From: Pseudomonas viridiflava
GTDB taxonomy: Bacteria; Pseudomonadota; Gammaproteobacteria; Pseudomonadales; Pseudomonadaceae
Assembly (NCBI RefSeq): GCF_900585905.1
Contig: NZ_UTVH01000001.1
Span: forward strand, 186,001-250,000
Reading direction: 5' to 3'
DNA length: 64,000 bases
Translations under genes and position numbers: made by a program
Shown: positions 21,635 through 31,038 of the stretch, piece after piece
Layout: the number at the start of each line of letters is the position of its first letter
Position numbering within the stretch: the first letter of the stretch is position 1
Notes under the pieces: model-generated
Database searches by the model: none
What the model saw: the letters and a program-made list of their open reading frames with translations, nothing else
What the model was told of the DNA's origin: nothing

Positions 21635-22981
21635 ATGAGTGCATCACAAAGCGTCGGCCCACAGGCCTTGCCCGCACTGCAGGAACAAGTCGAACAGATC
21701 ATCGCCGAAGCCAGGCGTCAGGGCGCCAGCGCCTGTGAAGTGGCCGTCTCGCTGGAGCAGGGGTTGTCGACCTCGGTTCGCCAGCGTGAGGTGGAAACCG
21801 TCGAGTTCAACCGCGACCAGGGTTTTGGCATTACCTTGTACGTCGGCCAGCGCAAAGGCTCGGCCAGCACCTCGGCCAGTGGCGCCGAAGCGATTCGCGA
21901 AACCGTGGCCGCAGCGCTCGCCATCGCTAAACACACGTCTGAAGATGAAGCCTCAGGCCTGGCCGATGCTGCGCTGATGGCCAGGGAACAGCAGGATTTC
22001 GATCTGTTCCACGCCTGGGACATCACCCCGGAGCAGGCCATCGAGAAGGCGCTGATCTGTGAGGCCGCGGCCTTCGATGCGGACGCGCGCATCAAGAATG
22101 CCGACGGCACTACCCTCAGCACTCACCAGGGCTGCCGCGTTTACGGCAACAGCCATGGCTTTATTGGCGGCTACGCTTCGACCCGCCACAGCCTGAGTTG
22201 CGTGATGATTGCTGAAGGCGATGGCCAGATGCAGCGTGATTACTGGTATGACGTCAGCCGCCAGGGCGAGTTGCTGGGCGATCCGCAGCGTATCGGGCGC
22301 AAAGCTGCCGAACGGGCAGCCAGCCGCCTGGGCGCCCGGCCAGTGCCGACGTGCGAAGTGCCGGTGTTGTTCTCGGCCGAGCTTGCGGGCGGGTTGTTTG
22401 GTAGTTTTCTCGGGGCGATTTCCGGCGGCAATCTGTATCGCAAGTCGTCATTTCTTGAAGGCTCCATGGGGCAGCGTCTTTTCCCGGAGTGGTTGACCAT
22501 CGACGAACGGCCGCACCTGATGCGCGCCATGGGCAGTTCGGCGTTTGACGGTGATGGCCTGGCAACCTACGCCAAGCCGTTCGTCGAAAACGGCGAGCTG
22601 GTGTCCTACATCCTCAGCACCTACTCGGGACGCAAGCTGGGCCTGCCGAGCACCGCCAACGCGGGCGGCGTGCACAACCTCTTTGTCACCCATGGCAGTG
22701 AAGACCAGGCGGCGTTGATCAAGCGCATGGGGCGCGGCCTGCTGGTGACGGAACTGATGGGTAGCGGCCTGAACATGGTCACCGGGGATTACTCCCGTGG
22801 TGCCGCCGGCTTCTGGGTCGAGAACGGCGAAATCCAGTTCCCGGTGCAGGAAGTAACCATCGCAGGCAACATGCGTGACATGTTCAAGCAGATCGTTGCC
22901 GTCGGCAGTGACCTTGAGCTGCGCAGTAACATCCGCACCGGTTCGGTGTTGATCGAACGCATGACGGTTGCCGGCAGCTGA
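21635..22981 (+). CDS. pmbA: metalloprotease subunit PmbA/TldE
   Basis: Non-catalytic partner of TldD; it has the same fold but lacks the HExxxH zinc motif. The ATG at 21635 follows GGAGAAAGTC and gives 448 residues. EVETVEFNRDQGFGITLYVGQRKGSAST near the N terminus and TNA-like GLPSTANAGGVHNLFV in the C-terminal domain are family segments. Two hairpins follow the gene. Confidence 0.94.
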   Translation: MSASQSVGPQALPALQEQVEQIIAEARRQGASACEVAVSLEQGLSTSVRQREVETVEFNRDQGFGITLYVGQRKGSASTSASGAEAIRETVAAALAIAKHTSEDEASGLADAALMAREQQDFDLFHAWDITPEQAIEKALICEAAAFDADARIKNADGTTLSTHQGCRVYGNSHGFIGGYASTRHSLSCVMIAEGDGQMQRDYWYDVSRQGELLGDPQRIGRKAAERAASRLGARPVPTCEVPVLFSAELAGGLFGSFLGAISGGNLYRKSSFLEGSMGQRLFPEWLTIDERPHLMRAMGSSAFDGDGLATYAKPFVENGELVSYILSTYSGRKLGLPSTANAGGVHNLFVTHGSEDQAALIKRMGRGLLVTELMGSGLNMVTGDYSRGAAGFWVENGEIQFPVQEVTIAGNMRDMFKQIVAVGSDLELRSNIRTGSVLIERMTVAGS

Positions 22982-23014
22982 CCGCTCTCCCGCATTCGTG
23001 GCGAATGTTTATGC

Positions 23015-23077
23015 CGATCCGATCGTCCTGATCGGATCGCTTCACCGCTTTCAGAGCGGTTTCGTGGTTTTTTGTGA
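23015..23077 (+). terminator. probable pmbA terminator (double hairpin)
   Basis: A perfect 10-base inverted repeat CGATCCGATC/GATCGGATCG (23015-23039, loop GTCCT) is followed by a short stem ACCGCT/AGCGGT (23045-23061) and the T-rich run GTGGTTTTTTG. The second hairpin plus T-run looks like an intrinsic terminator separating pmbA from the Fur-controlled operon. Confidence 0.6.
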
Positions 23078-23144
23078 GCCCGACCCCTGGCGATTCTTCG
23101 AACCCCTGCTCTACGCAGGGTTGTTTTGATTCTCGATATCATTT

Positions 23145-23163
23145 AATAATAAGTCTCATTATC
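23145..23163. promoter_or_regulatory. putative Fur box upstream of orfX-sodA
   Basis: AATAATAAGTCTCATTATC matches 14 of 19 positions of the classical Fur consensus GATAATGATAATCATTATC, with the right half (TCATTATC) perfect. It lies 82 bases before the orfX start. Iron control of the manganese SOD operon is established in Pseudomonas aeruginosa, so the site makes sense in context. Binding is inferred. Confidence 0.7.
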
Positions 23164-23244
23164 CAGAATAAGCGCTGGTAACGGGTCGCCTTCGCACGCA
23201 TTCCTGCGTCCCGCACCTGATCGCCGGGCTTGAGGAGGCGCGCT

Positions 23245-23703
23245 GTGGAGCATTGGAAACGCACGATTGAAAGAGCCAATCAGCTTTTCAATCTCGGTGA
23301 GCTGGTTGACGCACGCGAGGCCTACCTTCAGGCACTGGCACTGGCTCAGGTATTGTTCGAGCGATGGCCTGACCCGGATGAAGCGGTCGCCGCCAGCGTC
23401 ATTTCCCACCACAACCTGGCTGACCTTCACTTGAGACTCGGGCAGCCGGAAGAGAGCGCCGAGTACCTGTGCGCCATTCATCAGCGCCTGCTGCAAGCTG
23501 CGCAGGATTCGCGTCTGCATCCTTCGTTACGGCAGGCTGCGTTGCGCCATAGCAGCAAGACCTACGCCGAACTGCTGGTCTTCATCAGCGAACACGGCGA
23601 ATACCCCCGCACCCACTGCCTGCCTGGCAGCAGCAAGCCTGTGCGCTCAGCACTGCAGCATGGCACTGCCGCCGGGTCCGGCTACTTCTACGGAGTACAC
23701 TGA
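23245..23703 (+). CDS. OrfX-like protein preceding sodA
   Basis: Protein of 152 residues with no motif that reveals an activity. The first 100 residues are helical with TPR-like character ([30 protein letters not shown], then [30 protein letters not shown]). The tail is short and low in structure. The start is the GTG at 23245 after GAGGAGG. Its stop is one base from the sodA start, so the two are coupled. It resembles the orfX of the iron-regulated fagA-fumC-orfX-sodA locus of P. aeruginosa (recalled). Function is unknown. Confidence 0.82.
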   Translation: MEHWKRTIERANQLFNLGELVDAREAYLQALALAQVLFERWPDPDEAVAASVISHHNLADLHLRLGQPEESAEYLCAIHQRLLQAAQDSRLHPSLRQAALRHSSKTYAELLVFISEHGEYPRTHCLPGSSKPVRSALQHGTAAGSGYFYGVH

Positions 23704-23704
23704 C

Positions 23705-24316
23705 ATGCCGTTTACCTTGCCTGCACTGCCTTACGCCTACGATGCCCTGGAGCCGCATATCGATGCGCAGACCATGGAGATCCACTACAGCAAACATCAC
23801 CAGACCTATATCAATAACCTCAATACCGCCGTTGAAGGCACCGAATGGGCCGAGTGGCCGATCGAAAAACTCGTGGCTGCTGTCGCGCAACTGCCCGAGA
23901 CGCTGCGCACTGCAGTGATCAACCAGGGCGGTGGACATGTCAATCACGCCCTGTTCTGGGCCGTGATGACGCCCACCGGTGGCGGCCAGCCTGATGGCGC
24001 GCTGGCTCAGGCCGTCGAGCAGCAACTGGGCGGCATCGAGGCATTCAAAGAGGCTTTCACCAAGGCCGCGCTGAGCCGTTTCGGCAGCGGCTGGGCATGG
24101 CTGAGTGTCACCCCGCAGAAAACCCTGGTGGTGGAAAGCAGCGGCAATCAGGACAGCCCGTTGATGAGCGGCAACACGCCGATTCTCGGCCTCGATGTCT
24201 GGGAGCACGCCTATTACCTGCGCTATCAGAACCGTCGGCCGGAATACATCAATGCCTTCTACAACGTGATCAATTGGCAAGAGGTCGCACGGCGCTATCA
24301 GGCTGCACTGGCCTGA
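23705..24316 (+). CDS. sodA: superoxide dismutase, manganese type
   Basis: Cytoplasmic enzyme that dismutes superoxide to peroxide and oxygen. It has 203 residues with the Fe/Mn-SOD fold: the first ligand His27 in [25 protein letters not shown] with the second His, and [19 protein letters not shown] with the Asp and His ligands. The GNQDSPLM segment, with Gln next to the metal, favours manganese over iron. It lies downstream of a putative Fur box, as expected for induction under iron limitation. Confidence 0.95.
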   Translation: MPFTLPALPYAYDALEPHIDAQTMEIHYSKHHQTYINNLNTAVEGTEWAEWPIEKLVAAVAQLPETLRTAVINQGGGHVNHALFWAVMTPTGGGQPDGALAQAVEQQLGGIEAFKEAFTKAALSRFGSGWAWLSVTPQKTLVVESSGNQDSPLMSGNTPILGLDVWEHAYYLRYQNRRPEYINAFYNVINWQEVARRYQAALA

Positions 24317-24349
24317 GCTGGCTTGCAGTCAGTGCACTCGATTCGAGCA

Positions 24350-24466
24350 ATGCCATTGACCAGCGTTGTGCGCAGGCTGCGTTTGGCAGCCGGGGTGCTG
24401 CTGCTGTCGGCAGGCGCATGGCTGCTGTTGGCTCAAGGGATTCAGTGGTTTGAATCCCTGAGCTGA
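24350..24466 (+). CDS. possible 38-residue membrane peptide downstream of sodA
   Basis: The frame from ATG 24350 encodes a basic N terminus ([15 protein letters not shown]) and one hydrophobic segment ([13 protein letters not shown]), the shape of a single-pass small membrane protein. There is no strong ribosome site, and the last third of the frame is also a hairpin (24431-24462). It may therefore be an artefact of a sodA transcript end. Low confidence. Confidence 0.25.
   Translation: MPLTSVVRRLRLAAGVLLLSAGAWLLLAQGIQWFESLS
24431..24462 (+). terminator. hairpin after sodA, terminator-like
   Basis: GCTCAAGGGATTC and GAATCCCTGAGC pair with one bulged base around an 8-base loop, 115 bases past the sodA stop. 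No clear T-run follows, so it may protect the mRNA 3' end rather than end transcription by itself. Confidence 0.45.
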
Positions 24467-24484
24467 GATTGCTCCACGCGCGGC

Positions 24485-24517
24485 GGTAAAAACCCCTTAT
24501 AATCCATGGTTTTTACC
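24485..24517. promoter_or_regulatory. perfect palindrome enclosing the yjdM -10 box
   Basis: GGTAAAAACC (24485-24494) and GGTTTTTACC (24508-24517) form a perfect 10-base inverted repeat. Its 13-base centre contains TATAAT (24498-24503), a consensus -10 element 30 bases before the yjdM start. The geometry is that of a repressor operator over the promoter. No regulator is identified. Confidence 0.6.
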
Positions 24518-24533
24518 TTATGCGAGAATCGTC

Positions 24534-24872
24534 GTGAGCCTGCCTCCCTGCCCGAAATGCAATTCCGAGTACACCTACGAAGACGGCACCCAACTGATCT
24601 GCCCGGAATGCGCCCATGAATGGTCCGTCGATGGCGTGGCCGAAACTGCCGACGAAACCAAGGTCATCAAGGACTCGGTGGGCAATGCACTTCAGGATGG
24701 CGACACTGTGACGGTGATCAAGGACCTCAAGGTCAAAGGCTCTTCACTGGTGGTCAAGGTCGGCACCAAGGTCAAGAATATTCGCTTGGTGGACGGCGAT
24801 CACGACATTGACTGCAAGATCGACGGCATTGGCGCCATGAAGCTGAAGTCGGAGTTCGTCAGGAAGGGTTGA
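24534..24872 (+). CDS. yjdM: YjdM/PhnA family zinc-ribbon protein
   Basis: Protein of 112 residues with an N-terminal zinc ribbon made of CPKCNSEY and CPECAHEW, followed by a small beta domain ([23 protein letters not shown]). It belongs to the PhnA/YjdM family, often labelled alkylphosphonate uptake; that name comes from an old genetic link and is not a proven function. The GTG start at 24534 puts the first Cys at residue 6. It is monocistronic, with the palindrome described at its promoter. Confidence 0.85.
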   Translation: MSLPPCPKCNSEYTYEDGTQLICPECAHEWSVDGVAETADETKVIKDSVGNALQDGDTVTVIKDLKVKGSSLVVKVGTKVKNIRLVDGDHDIDCKIDGIGAMKLKSEFVRKG

Positions 24873-24931
24873 GCGACGCGCGAGAGTGCTCACAGCGGCC
24901 AGCAGCAGATCAAACTGCACTGACCGCTGGC

Positions 24932-25204
24932 TTATTCACCCTCATCAAACTTGTTGTTGATCAGCTCCATCAGCCCGTTGAGGGCTTCCTGCTCATCATT
25001 GCCTTCCGTGCTGAGATGAATGTCCGTGCCTTTGCCTGCGGCAAGCATCATCACGGCCATGATGCTTTTGCCATCGACCATGCTTTCGGCCGAACGGCCC
25101 ACACGAATCTGGCAGGGGAACCGACCGGCCACGCCGACGAATTTGGCAGCTGCCCGGGCGTGCAGGCCCAGTTTGTTGATGATGGTGATTTGGCAAGCGG
25201 GCAT
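24932..25204 (-). CDS. ptsO: phosphocarrier protein NPr (nitrogen PTS)
   Basis: HPr-like protein of 90 residues that passes phosphate from EI-Ntr (PtsP) to EIIA-Ntr (PtsN). The phospho-acceptor is His15 in NKLGLHARAAAKFVG; the usual regulatory Ser region is DGKSIMAVMMLAAGKG. It is the last gene of the rpoN-hpf-ptsN-rapZ-ptsO cluster, 15 bases after rapZ. Family members modulate potassium uptake, carbon/nitrogen balance and polyhydroxyalkanoate levels in Pseudomonas. Confidence 0.95.
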   Translation of the reverse strand: MPACQITIINKLGLHARAAAKFVGVAGRFPCQIRVGRSAESMVDGKSIMAVMMLAAGKGTDIHLSTEGNDEQEALNGLMELINNKFDEGE

Positions 25205-25219
25205 CGCGGGGATAATCCT

Positions 25220-26077
25220 TCAGCTTAAGTCGCGGTGGCGAACCTGAACGTTTTTGAGGCTTTGCTGCAGTACCTGGCCAAGCCGTTCAGTCAGGTAGAC
25301 CGAGCGATGATGCCCGCCAGTGCAACCAACGGCAATGGTCACATACGAGCGATTGCTGGCAGCAAAGCGCGGAAGCCATTTGTTCAGATACGCGAAGATG
25401 TCCTGAAACATCTCCTCCACGTCGGGTTGTGCGGCAAGGTAGTCGGCCACTGGTTGGTCCAGCCCTGATTGCTCACGCAGCTCCGGCTTCCAGTAGGGAT
25501 TGGGCAGGCAGCGAACGTCAAAAACCACATCGGCATCGATAGGTGTGCCGCGCTTGAAACCGAAGGATTCGAGCAGGAATGCGGTGCCTGGTTCCGGCTT
25601 GTTCAACAAGCGCAGCTTCAGGGTGTCGCGTAATTGATACAGGTTCAGGTGCGTGGTGTTGATCTTGAGATCGGCCAGATCGATGATCGGCCCCAGCAGT
25701 GTCGTCTCATCTCTGATGGCTTCCGCAAGGGAGCGATCGGCGTTGCTCAGTGGATGGCGACGACGGGTCTCGGAAAAACGCTTGAACAGCGTTGTTTCGT
25801 CGGCATCCAGATACAGCACATCGCACTGGATATTGCGCGCGCGCACCTCTTCAAGCATCTGTGGAAATCGCGAGAGGTGGCTGGGCAGATTGCGGGCATC
25901 GATGGACACTGCCAGCAGCGGCTCGGCCAGCTCTGTGTTGATCAGGGCGCGTTCAGCGAGCTCGGGGAGCAGGCCGGCGGGGAGGTTGTCCACGCAATAG
26001 AAGCCGCTGTCTTCCAATACGTCCAACGCTGTACTTTTACCTGAGCCGGAGCGACCGCTGACAATGATCATGCGCAT
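25220..26077 (-). CDS. rapZ: RNase adapter protein RapZ (YvcJ family P-loop ATPase)
   Basis: P-loop protein of 285 residues. Walker A is GRSGSGKST (about 8-16). The C-terminal half contains [24 protein letters not shown], the segment tied to glucosamine-6-phosphate sensing and RNA binding. In enteric bacteria RapZ hands the sRNA GlmZ to RNase E to control glmS; that circuit is not established for Pseudomonas. It lies 3 bases after ptsN on the same mRNA. Confidence 0.95.
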   Translation of the reverse strand: MRMIIVSGRSGSGKSTALDVLEDSGFYCVDNLPAGLLPELAERALINTELAEPLLAVSIDARNLPSHLSRFPQMLEEVRARNIQCDVLYLDADETTLFKRFSETRRRHPLSNADRSLAEAIRDETTLLGPIIDLADLKINTTHLNLYQLRDTLKLRLLNKPEPGTAFLLESFGFKRGTPIDADVVFDVRCLPNPYWKPELREQSGLDQPVADYLAAQPDVEEMFQDIFAYLNKWLPRFAASNRSYVTIAVGCTGGHHRSVYLTERLGQVLQQSLKNVQVRHRDLS

Positions 26078-26080
26078 GGA

Positions 26081-26545
26081 TTAATGACCGTTTTGCTCGT
26101 CGAGGACGACTTGGTAAAGCGCAGCAGCGCTGGCGGCGCTGCGCAGGCGCTCGCGCACCTCCTTGCGGTCCAGCATGCTTGCGATCTGGCGCAGCAGTTC
26201 CAGGTGGGCATCAGTGGCCGCTTCCGGAACGAGCAGCACGAACAGCAGGTCGACCGGGGCGCCATCAATGGCATCGAAGTCGACAGGTGCACTCAAGTGC
26301 AACAACGCACTGATTGGCTGCGCGCAGCCCTTGAGCCGACAGTGCGGAATGGCGATGCCATTGCCGAAACCGGTGGAGCCGAGTTTTTCGCGGGCCACAA
26401 GGCTCTCGAACACAACCTGCGAGTCCAGATCAGGCACTTCTCTGGCGATCAGATTAGCAATTTGTTCGAGGACTTTTTTCTTGCTGCCGCCCGGCACGTT
26501 CACAAGTGAACGGCCAGGGGTCAGGATATTTTCAATTCGAATCAT
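26081..26545 (-). CDS. ptsN: nitrogen PTS EIIA component
   Basis: EIIA-Ntr of 154 residues, the output protein of the nitrogen PTS. The phosphorylated residue is His68 in FGNGIAIPHCRLKG. The ATG at 26545 (MIRIENILTPGRSLVNV) is chosen on family length; an upstream in-frame start would run into hpf. It regulates rather than transports; partners known in other species include KdpD, TrkA and the pyruvate dehydrogenase complex. Confidence 0.95.
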   Translation of the reverse strand: MIRIENILTPGRSLVNVPGGSKKKVLEQIANLIAREVPDLDSQVVFESLVAREKLGSTGFGNGIAIPHCRLKGCAQPISALLHLSAPVDFDAIDGAPVDLLFVLLVPEAATDAHLELLRQIASMLDRKEVRERLRSAASAAALYQVVLDEQNGH

Positions 26546-26555
26546 GGGTGGGGTA

Positions 26556-26864
26556 TCAGCGAGCGGTAGCACCCTGAAGGTGGCCGATCTGCTTTTCCTT
26601 ATGCTTGAGCAGTTGTCTATCCAGCTTGTCGGTCAGCAGGTCTATCGCAGCGTACATGTCTTCATGCTCCGCATTGGCGACGATCTTCGATCCGGGAATA
26701 TGCAGGGTGGCTTCGATCTTCTGTTTCAGTTTCTCGACCTCCATGATGACCTGCACATTTGTGATCTTGTCGAAGTGGCGCTCCAATCGTCCGAGTTTCT
26801 CGTTGATATAGTCGCGCAGGGCGTCGGTCACATCCAGTTGATGTCCACTGATGTTGACTTGCAT
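26556..26864 (-). CDS. hpf: ribosome hibernation promoting factor, short form
   Basis: HPF/YfiA family protein of 102 residues that binds the 30S decoding centre in stationary phase and promotes 100S or inactive ribosomes. MQVNISGHQLDVTDALRDYINEKL begins the beta-alpha-beta fold, and KIEATLHIPGSKIVANAEHEDMYAAIDLL is conserved. It lacks the C-terminal dimerisation domain of long HPF. It sits between rpoN and ptsN, as in most gammaproteobacteria. Confidence 0.95.
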   Translation of the reverse strand: MQVNISGHQLDVTDALRDYINEKLGRLERHFDKITNVQVIMEVEKLKQKIEATLHIPGSKIVANAEHEDMYAAIDLLTDKLDRQLLKHKEKQIGHLQGATAR

Positions 26865-26992
26865 ACCGCTTTCTCCTTATCGCCATTGCATAAAGAGACA
26901 GGCTTGTGCCTGCCACTGGAACGCTGTGGCGGCAACCTGGGCCGCGTGAACCAGTGTCGGCTGGGCGACGCTGATCCGTGCAATACCTCTCG

Positions 26993-28486
26993 TCACATCA
27001 ATCGCTTGCGTTCACTTGATGGCGATATGCCTAGTGATTCGCGGTATTTCGCGACGGTGCGGCGGGCCACCTGAATGCCTTGTGCTTCCAGTAAACCAGC
27101 GATCTTGCTGTCACTCAACGGCTTTTTCTGATTTTCCGCAGCGACAAGTTTCTTGATGATGGCGCGAATGGCTGTGGACGAGCATTCGCCGCCCTCGGAG
27201 GTGCTGACATGGCTTGAAAAGAAATATTTCAGCTCGTAAATACCGCGCGGGGTGTGCATGAATTTCTGCGTGGTAACGCGGGAAATGGTCGACTCGTGCA
27301 TGCCCACCGCCTCCGCAATGTCATGCAGCACCAGCGGCTTCATCGCCTCGTCGCCGTATTCCAGGAACCCGCGCTGATGTTCGACGATCTGCGTGGCGAC
27401 TTTCATCAGGGTTTCGTTGCGGCTCTGCAGACTCTTGATGAACCAGCGTGCCTCCTGCAACTGATTGCGCATGAAGGTGTTATCGGCGCTGGTATCGGCG
27501 CGGCGTACGAAACCTGCGTACTGCGGATTGACGCGCAGGCGTGGGACCGATTCCTGATTCAGCTCCACCAGCCAGCGCTCGTTGTCCTTGCGCACGATCA
27601 CGTCCGGCACGACATATTCGGCCTCGGTTGACTCGATCTGCGAGCCCGGACGCGGGTTCAGGCTCTGCACCAGTTCGATGACCTGACGCAGCTCGTCTTC
27701 CTTGAGCTTCATGCGCCGCATCAATTGCGAGTAGTCGCGGCTGCCCAGCATGTCGATGAAGTCACTGACCAGGCGCTGGGCCTCGCTGAGCCAGCGGGTC
27801 TTGGCGGGTAACTGACGCAGCTGCAGCAACAGGCACTCGCTCAGGTTGCGCGCGCCTATCCCGGCCGGTTCGAATTGCTGGATGCGGTGCAGCACCGCTT
27901 CGATCTCGTCGAGCTCAATGTCCAGTTCGGGGTCGAAGGCGTCGAGGATTTCTTCCAGGGTTTCGTCGAGGTAGCCCTGAGGGTTGATGCAGTCGATAAG
28001 CGTGACGGCGATCAACCGGTCGGTGTCGGACATCGGCGCCAGATTGAGCTGCCACAGCAAATGGCTTTGCAGGCTCTCGCCCACGGACGTGCGAGTGGTG
28101 AAATCCCATTCGTCATCGTCGTTGCTGGGCAGGCTGCTGGCGCTGGTCTGGTAGACGTCTTCCCATGCGGTGTCCACGGGAAGCTCGTTGGGGATGCGCT
28201 CGCTCCAGTCGCCTTCTTCGAGGTTGTCCACGGTAGGCGCAGACTCCTGATGAACCGGCTCCTGAACATCGGGGTTGGGCTTGTGTTCGATATTGTCGGC
28301 GAGGGGGTCGGCGTTGTCGAAGTCGTCGCCTTCTTCCTGCCGTTCCAGCATCGGATTTGACTCCAGCGCCTCCTGGATCTCCTGTTGGAGGTCCAGCGTC
28401 GACAGTTGGAGTAAACGGATGGCCTGTTGCAGCTGCGGCGTCATCGTCAGCTGCTGGCCCATTCTCAAGACTAGCGATGGTTTCAT
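26993..28486 (-). CDS. rpoN: RNA polymerase sigma-54 factor
   Basis: Sigma factor for nitrogen, flagellar and many other enhancer-dependent promoters. It has 497 residues. Region I is Gln- and Leu-rich ([21 protein letters not shown]), the activator-responsive part. Region II is acidic (about 50-120). The core-binding and DNA-binding domains follow, ending in the RpoN box [14 protein letters not shown]. Start ATG 28486 ([12 protein letters not shown]) is the family start. A TATAAT-like box on the minus strand at 28565-28570 may be its promoter. Confidence 0.97.
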   Translation of the reverse strand: MKPSLVLRMGQQLTMTPQLQQAIRLLQLSTLDLQQEIQEALESNPMLERQEEGDDFDNADPLADNIEHKPNPDVQEPVHQESAPTVDNLEEGDWSERIPNELPVDTAWEDVYQTSASSLPSNDDDEWDFTTRTSVGESLQSHLLWQLNLAPMSDTDRLIAVTLIDCINPQGYLDETLEEILDAFDPELDIELDEIEAVLHRIQQFEPAGIGARNLSECLLLQLRQLPAKTRWLSEAQRLVSDFIDMLGSRDYSQLMRRMKLKEDELRQVIELVQSLNPRPGSQIESTEAEYVVPDVIVRKDNERWLVELNQESVPRLRVNPQYAGFVRRADTSADNTFMRNQLQEARWFIKSLQSRNETLMKVATQIVEHQRGFLEYGDEAMKPLVLHDIAEAVGMHESTISRVTTQKFMHTPRGIYELKYFFSSHVSTSEGGECSSTAIRAIIKKLVAAENQKKPLSDSKIAGLLEAQGIQVARRTVAKYRESLGISPSSERKRLM

Positions 28487-28661
28487 GGCTGGGGCTAAAC
28501 ACCTTAATTGCGCCGGCGCACATGCGCCATCCACTAACGAGCGCCGAAACGCCTACATAAGCAAATTATATGCCTGAAACCGGGGGCTTTGCCTAGTGGC
28601 GTGCTGGCATTTTATACCGCTTACCTGCAGACCGTGCCCGCCAACGCCGAAGCGCCAGCAA

Positions 28662-29387
28662 TCAGAGGCGGAATTCGTGGCCGAGATAAACTTCCTTCAC
28701 CAACTGATTCGCCAGAATGGTCTGTGGATCGCCTTCGGCAATCAGTTGGCCATCGTTGACGATATAAGCCGTTTCACAGATATCCAGCGTCTCGCGAACG
28801 TTGTGATCGGTGATCAATACGCCGATGCCCTTGGCTTTCAAGTGATGGATGATCTGCTTGATATCGCCCACGGAGATCGGGTCGACGCCGGCGAAGGGTT
28901 CGTCCAGCAGGATGAACTTGGGCGCGGTAGCCAAGGCCCGGGCAATTTCCACCCGGCGGCGCTCGCCACCGGACAGGCTCATGCCGAGGTTGTCGCGGAT
29001 GTGGCTGATGTGGAACTCCTGCAGCAGCCCTTCGAGCTCCTGACGACGCGCTGCGCCATCAAGCTCCTTGCGGGTTTCAAGGATCGCCATGATGTTGTCG
29101 GCCACCGACAGCTTGCGAAAGATCGACGCTTCCTGGGGCAGATAGCCAATGCCTGCGCGGGCCCGGCCGTGCATCGGCTGGTGGCTGACGTCCAGATCGT
29201 CGATTAGAACGCGGCCCTGATCCGCCTGGACCAGACCGACGATCATGTAGAAACAGGTGGTCTTGCCGGCACCGTTAGGGCCGAGCAGGCCGACGATCTG
29301 ACCGCTGTCGATGGACAGGCTCACATCGCGAACGACCTGACGGCTCTTGTAGGCTTTCGCCAGATGCTGGGCTTTCAGCGTCGCCAT
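28662..29387 (-). CDS. lptB: LPS export ABC transporter ATP-binding protein LptB
   Basis: Cytoplasmic ATPase that powers extraction of lipopolysaccharide from the inner membrane with LptF and LptG. It has 241 residues with Walker [10 protein letters not shown], signature LSGGERRR, Walker [13 protein letters not shown] and the His switch ITDHNV. Its start shares one base with the lptA stop. The order kdsD-kdsC-lptC-lptA-lptB puts synthesis of Kdo and export of LPS in one transcript. Confidence 0.97.
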   Translation of the reverse strand: MATLKAQHLAKAYKSRQVVRDVSLSIDSGQIVGLLGPNGAGKTTCFYMIVGLVQADQGRVLIDDLDVSHQPMHGRARAGIGYLPQEASIFRKLSVADNIMAILETRKELDGAARRQELEGLLQEFHISHIRDNLGMSLSGGERRRVEIARALATAPKFILLDEPFAGVDPISVGDIKQIIHHLKAKGIGVLITDHNVRETLDICETAYIVNDGQLIAEGDPQTILANQLVKEVYLGHEFRL

Positions 29388-29932
29388 TACTGGGCCTTCT
29401 GCTCGTCGGTTTTCTTTTTCGGCTGGATAACCATGTCGATACGTGGGCGCGGGGTAGTCACTTTGCTGCCCCCATTGGCGCGCCCGGCGCTGACGATCTG
29501 CTTCACCGTGTCGTAGACGATCTTCTCGCCCTCGGAAGTGTTGCCGTCATTGATGACCTTGGCCTTGTCGACCAGCACGATGCGATCCTGGCCCGCGTAG
29601 TACTGGATCGTCACGGCATAGGCCTGCATGATCGGCTTGTCGACCGCGGGCTTCTGTTCGTAGTAGGCCAGGTTGCCAACGGACGTGAACACGTCAACTT
29701 CGCCCTGGGCATTACGGGTAATGGTCACTGTGTTACCGGTGATCTTCATCGAGCCCTGGGTGATGATCACGTTGCCCTTGTAAGTGGCAACGCCTTTCTT
29801 GTCATCCAGTTGCGCGTCGTCGGACTGAATGTGAATAGGCTGATCGCGGTCGGTGGGCAGGGACCAGGCGCTCGCGCTTCCCAGTGCTGCACCCAGGCCG
29901 AGCAAAAAAGGAAGGGTTTTAACGAGACTCAT
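29387..29932 (-). CDS. lptA: periplasmic LPS transport protein LptA (LptH)
   Basis: Periplasmic beta-jellyroll protein that forms the bridge carrying LPS from LptC to LptD. The 181-residue precursor has a Sec signal peptide ending near SASAWS. The OstA-like domain begins [31 protein letters not shown]. The Pseudomonas form is often called LptH. Its start overlaps the end of lptC by 14 bases. Confidence 0.94.
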   Translation of the reverse strand: MSLVKTLPFLLGLGAALGSASAWSLPTDRDQPIHIQSDDAQLDDKKGVATYKGNVIITQGSMKITGNTVTITRNAQGEVDVFTSVGNLAYYEQKPAVDKPIMQAYAVTIQYYAGQDRIVLVDKAKVINDGNTSEGEKIVYDTVKQIVSAGRANGGSKVTTPRPRIDMVIQPKKKTDEQKAQ

Positions 29933-30491
29933 ACTGTCCTCTTACATTAGATAGCAGGTCCATCCTGCTGTCGTTCAAATACGCTTTCATTCCCTTGGCC
30001 GTGGTCACACCGCCAGCGCCGTCGATTCTAACGGCTTGCTCGGTCTGCGCATATTGCTTCTGCGGGAATACGGTCATTCGACTGCTGGTAATGATGGTTG
30101 TACGATTCTTTTCGTCAGTCCTTGCTACCCGAACCGAGTCGATCAGTTCGACCTGCTCGCCGCCCGGCGACACTTCACCGGTTTTGCTCTGGATGTGCCA
30201 CGGGTATGCCGCACCGCGATACATCTGCAGGTCGGGCGTGGTCAGCAGCGTGATGTCCGTTGCCTTGACGTGTTCGACCTTGTCGGCGGTCATTTCGTAT
30301 TGCAGCTTGCCATCGAGCAGGTACTGCACGCTGCGGGCGTTGATGGCGTAGAAATCGATGGCGCTCTCGTCAACCTTGGCCGACGGCTGTTCCATGAAGC
30401 TTTCCGGGCTGATGTTCCAGTAACCAGCAGCGCCCAGCAGGAGCGCCAGGAGACCCAAAACCAGAAACGTTCGAATTTTTTTGCTGAACAT
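29919..30491 (-). CDS. lptC: LPS export protein LptC
   Basis: Bitopic inner-membrane protein of 190 residues that receives LPS from LptB2FG and passes it to LptA. One N-terminal membrane helix (about 7-25) precedes the periplasmic jellyroll (MTADKVEHVKATDITLLTTPDLQMY). It lies 9 bases after kdsC and overlaps lptA. Confidence 0.93.
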   Translation of the reverse strand: MFSKKIRTFLVLGLLALLLGAAGYWNISPESFMEQPSAKVDESAIDFYAINARSVQYLLDGKLQYEMTADKVEHVKATDITLLTTPDLQMYRGAAYPWHIQSKTGEVSPGGEQVELIDSVRVARTDEKNRTTIITSSRMTVFPQKQYAQTEQAVRIDGAGGVTTAKGMKAYLNDSRMDLLSNVRGQYESR

Positions 30492-30500
30492 AAATAGCTT

Positions 30501-31025
30501 CTATAAGTAGGCGCCCAGGGCAGCTTCAAGGCTGCCCTGGGCGCTCATGATCAATTCACAGAATTCGCGGGCGGCACCTTCGCCACCCCGCGCCTGGGTC
30601 ACGCCATGAGCATGCTCGCGGACAAAACCTGCGGCGCTGGCCACGGCCATGCCGAGCCCGACACGACGAATGACCGGCAAGTCGGGCAGGTCATCACCCA
30701 GATAGGCGACCTGTTCGTAACTCAAGCCCAACTCGGCAAGCAGTCCGTCAAGGACCACCAGCTTGTCCTCACGGCCTTGAAAGACGTGCTCGATCCCCAG
30801 ATTACTGGCGCGGCGCTCGACGATTGGGGTCTTGCGCCCGCTGATGATAGCGGTTGTCACGCCCGAAGCTATCAGCATTTTGATGCCCTGGCCGTCCAGC
30901 GTGTTGAAAGTCTTGAACTCGCTGCCGTCTTCGAGAAAGTACAGGCGGCCGTCAGTGAGCACGCCGTCGACGTCGAAAACCGCCAGTCTGATTTTTTTTC
31001 CGCGTTGCAGCAGCTCGGTGTTCAT
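30501..31025 (-). CDS. kdsC: 3-deoxy-D-manno-octulosonate 8-phosphate phosphatase
   Basis: HAD-superfamily phosphatase that makes Kdo from Kdo 8-phosphate for the LPS core. The 174-residue product has the catalytic DVDGVLTDG (Asp nucleophile and acid), ISGRKT and the magnesium-binding YLGDDLPDLPV. It has no cap domain, as expected for the tetrameric KdsC. ATG 31025 (MNTELLQRGKKIRL) is the family start. It is 13 bases after kdsD. Confidence 0.95.
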   Translation of the reverse strand: MNTELLQRGKKIRLAVFDVDGVLTDGRLYFLEDGSEFKTFNTLDGQGIKMLIASGVTTAIISGRKTPIVERRASNLGIEHVFQGREDKLVVLDGLLAELGLSYEQVAYLGDDLPDLPVIRRVGLGMAVASAAGFVREHAHGVTQARGGEGAAREFCELIMSAQGSLEAALGAYL

Positions 31026-31038
31026 CTGCGATTCTCCG

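Noticed and set aside
19459..22981. RiPP or microcin cluster suggested by tldD and pmbA
   Set aside because: No precursor peptide, cyclodehydratase or export gene nearby; this is the normal chromosomal pair.
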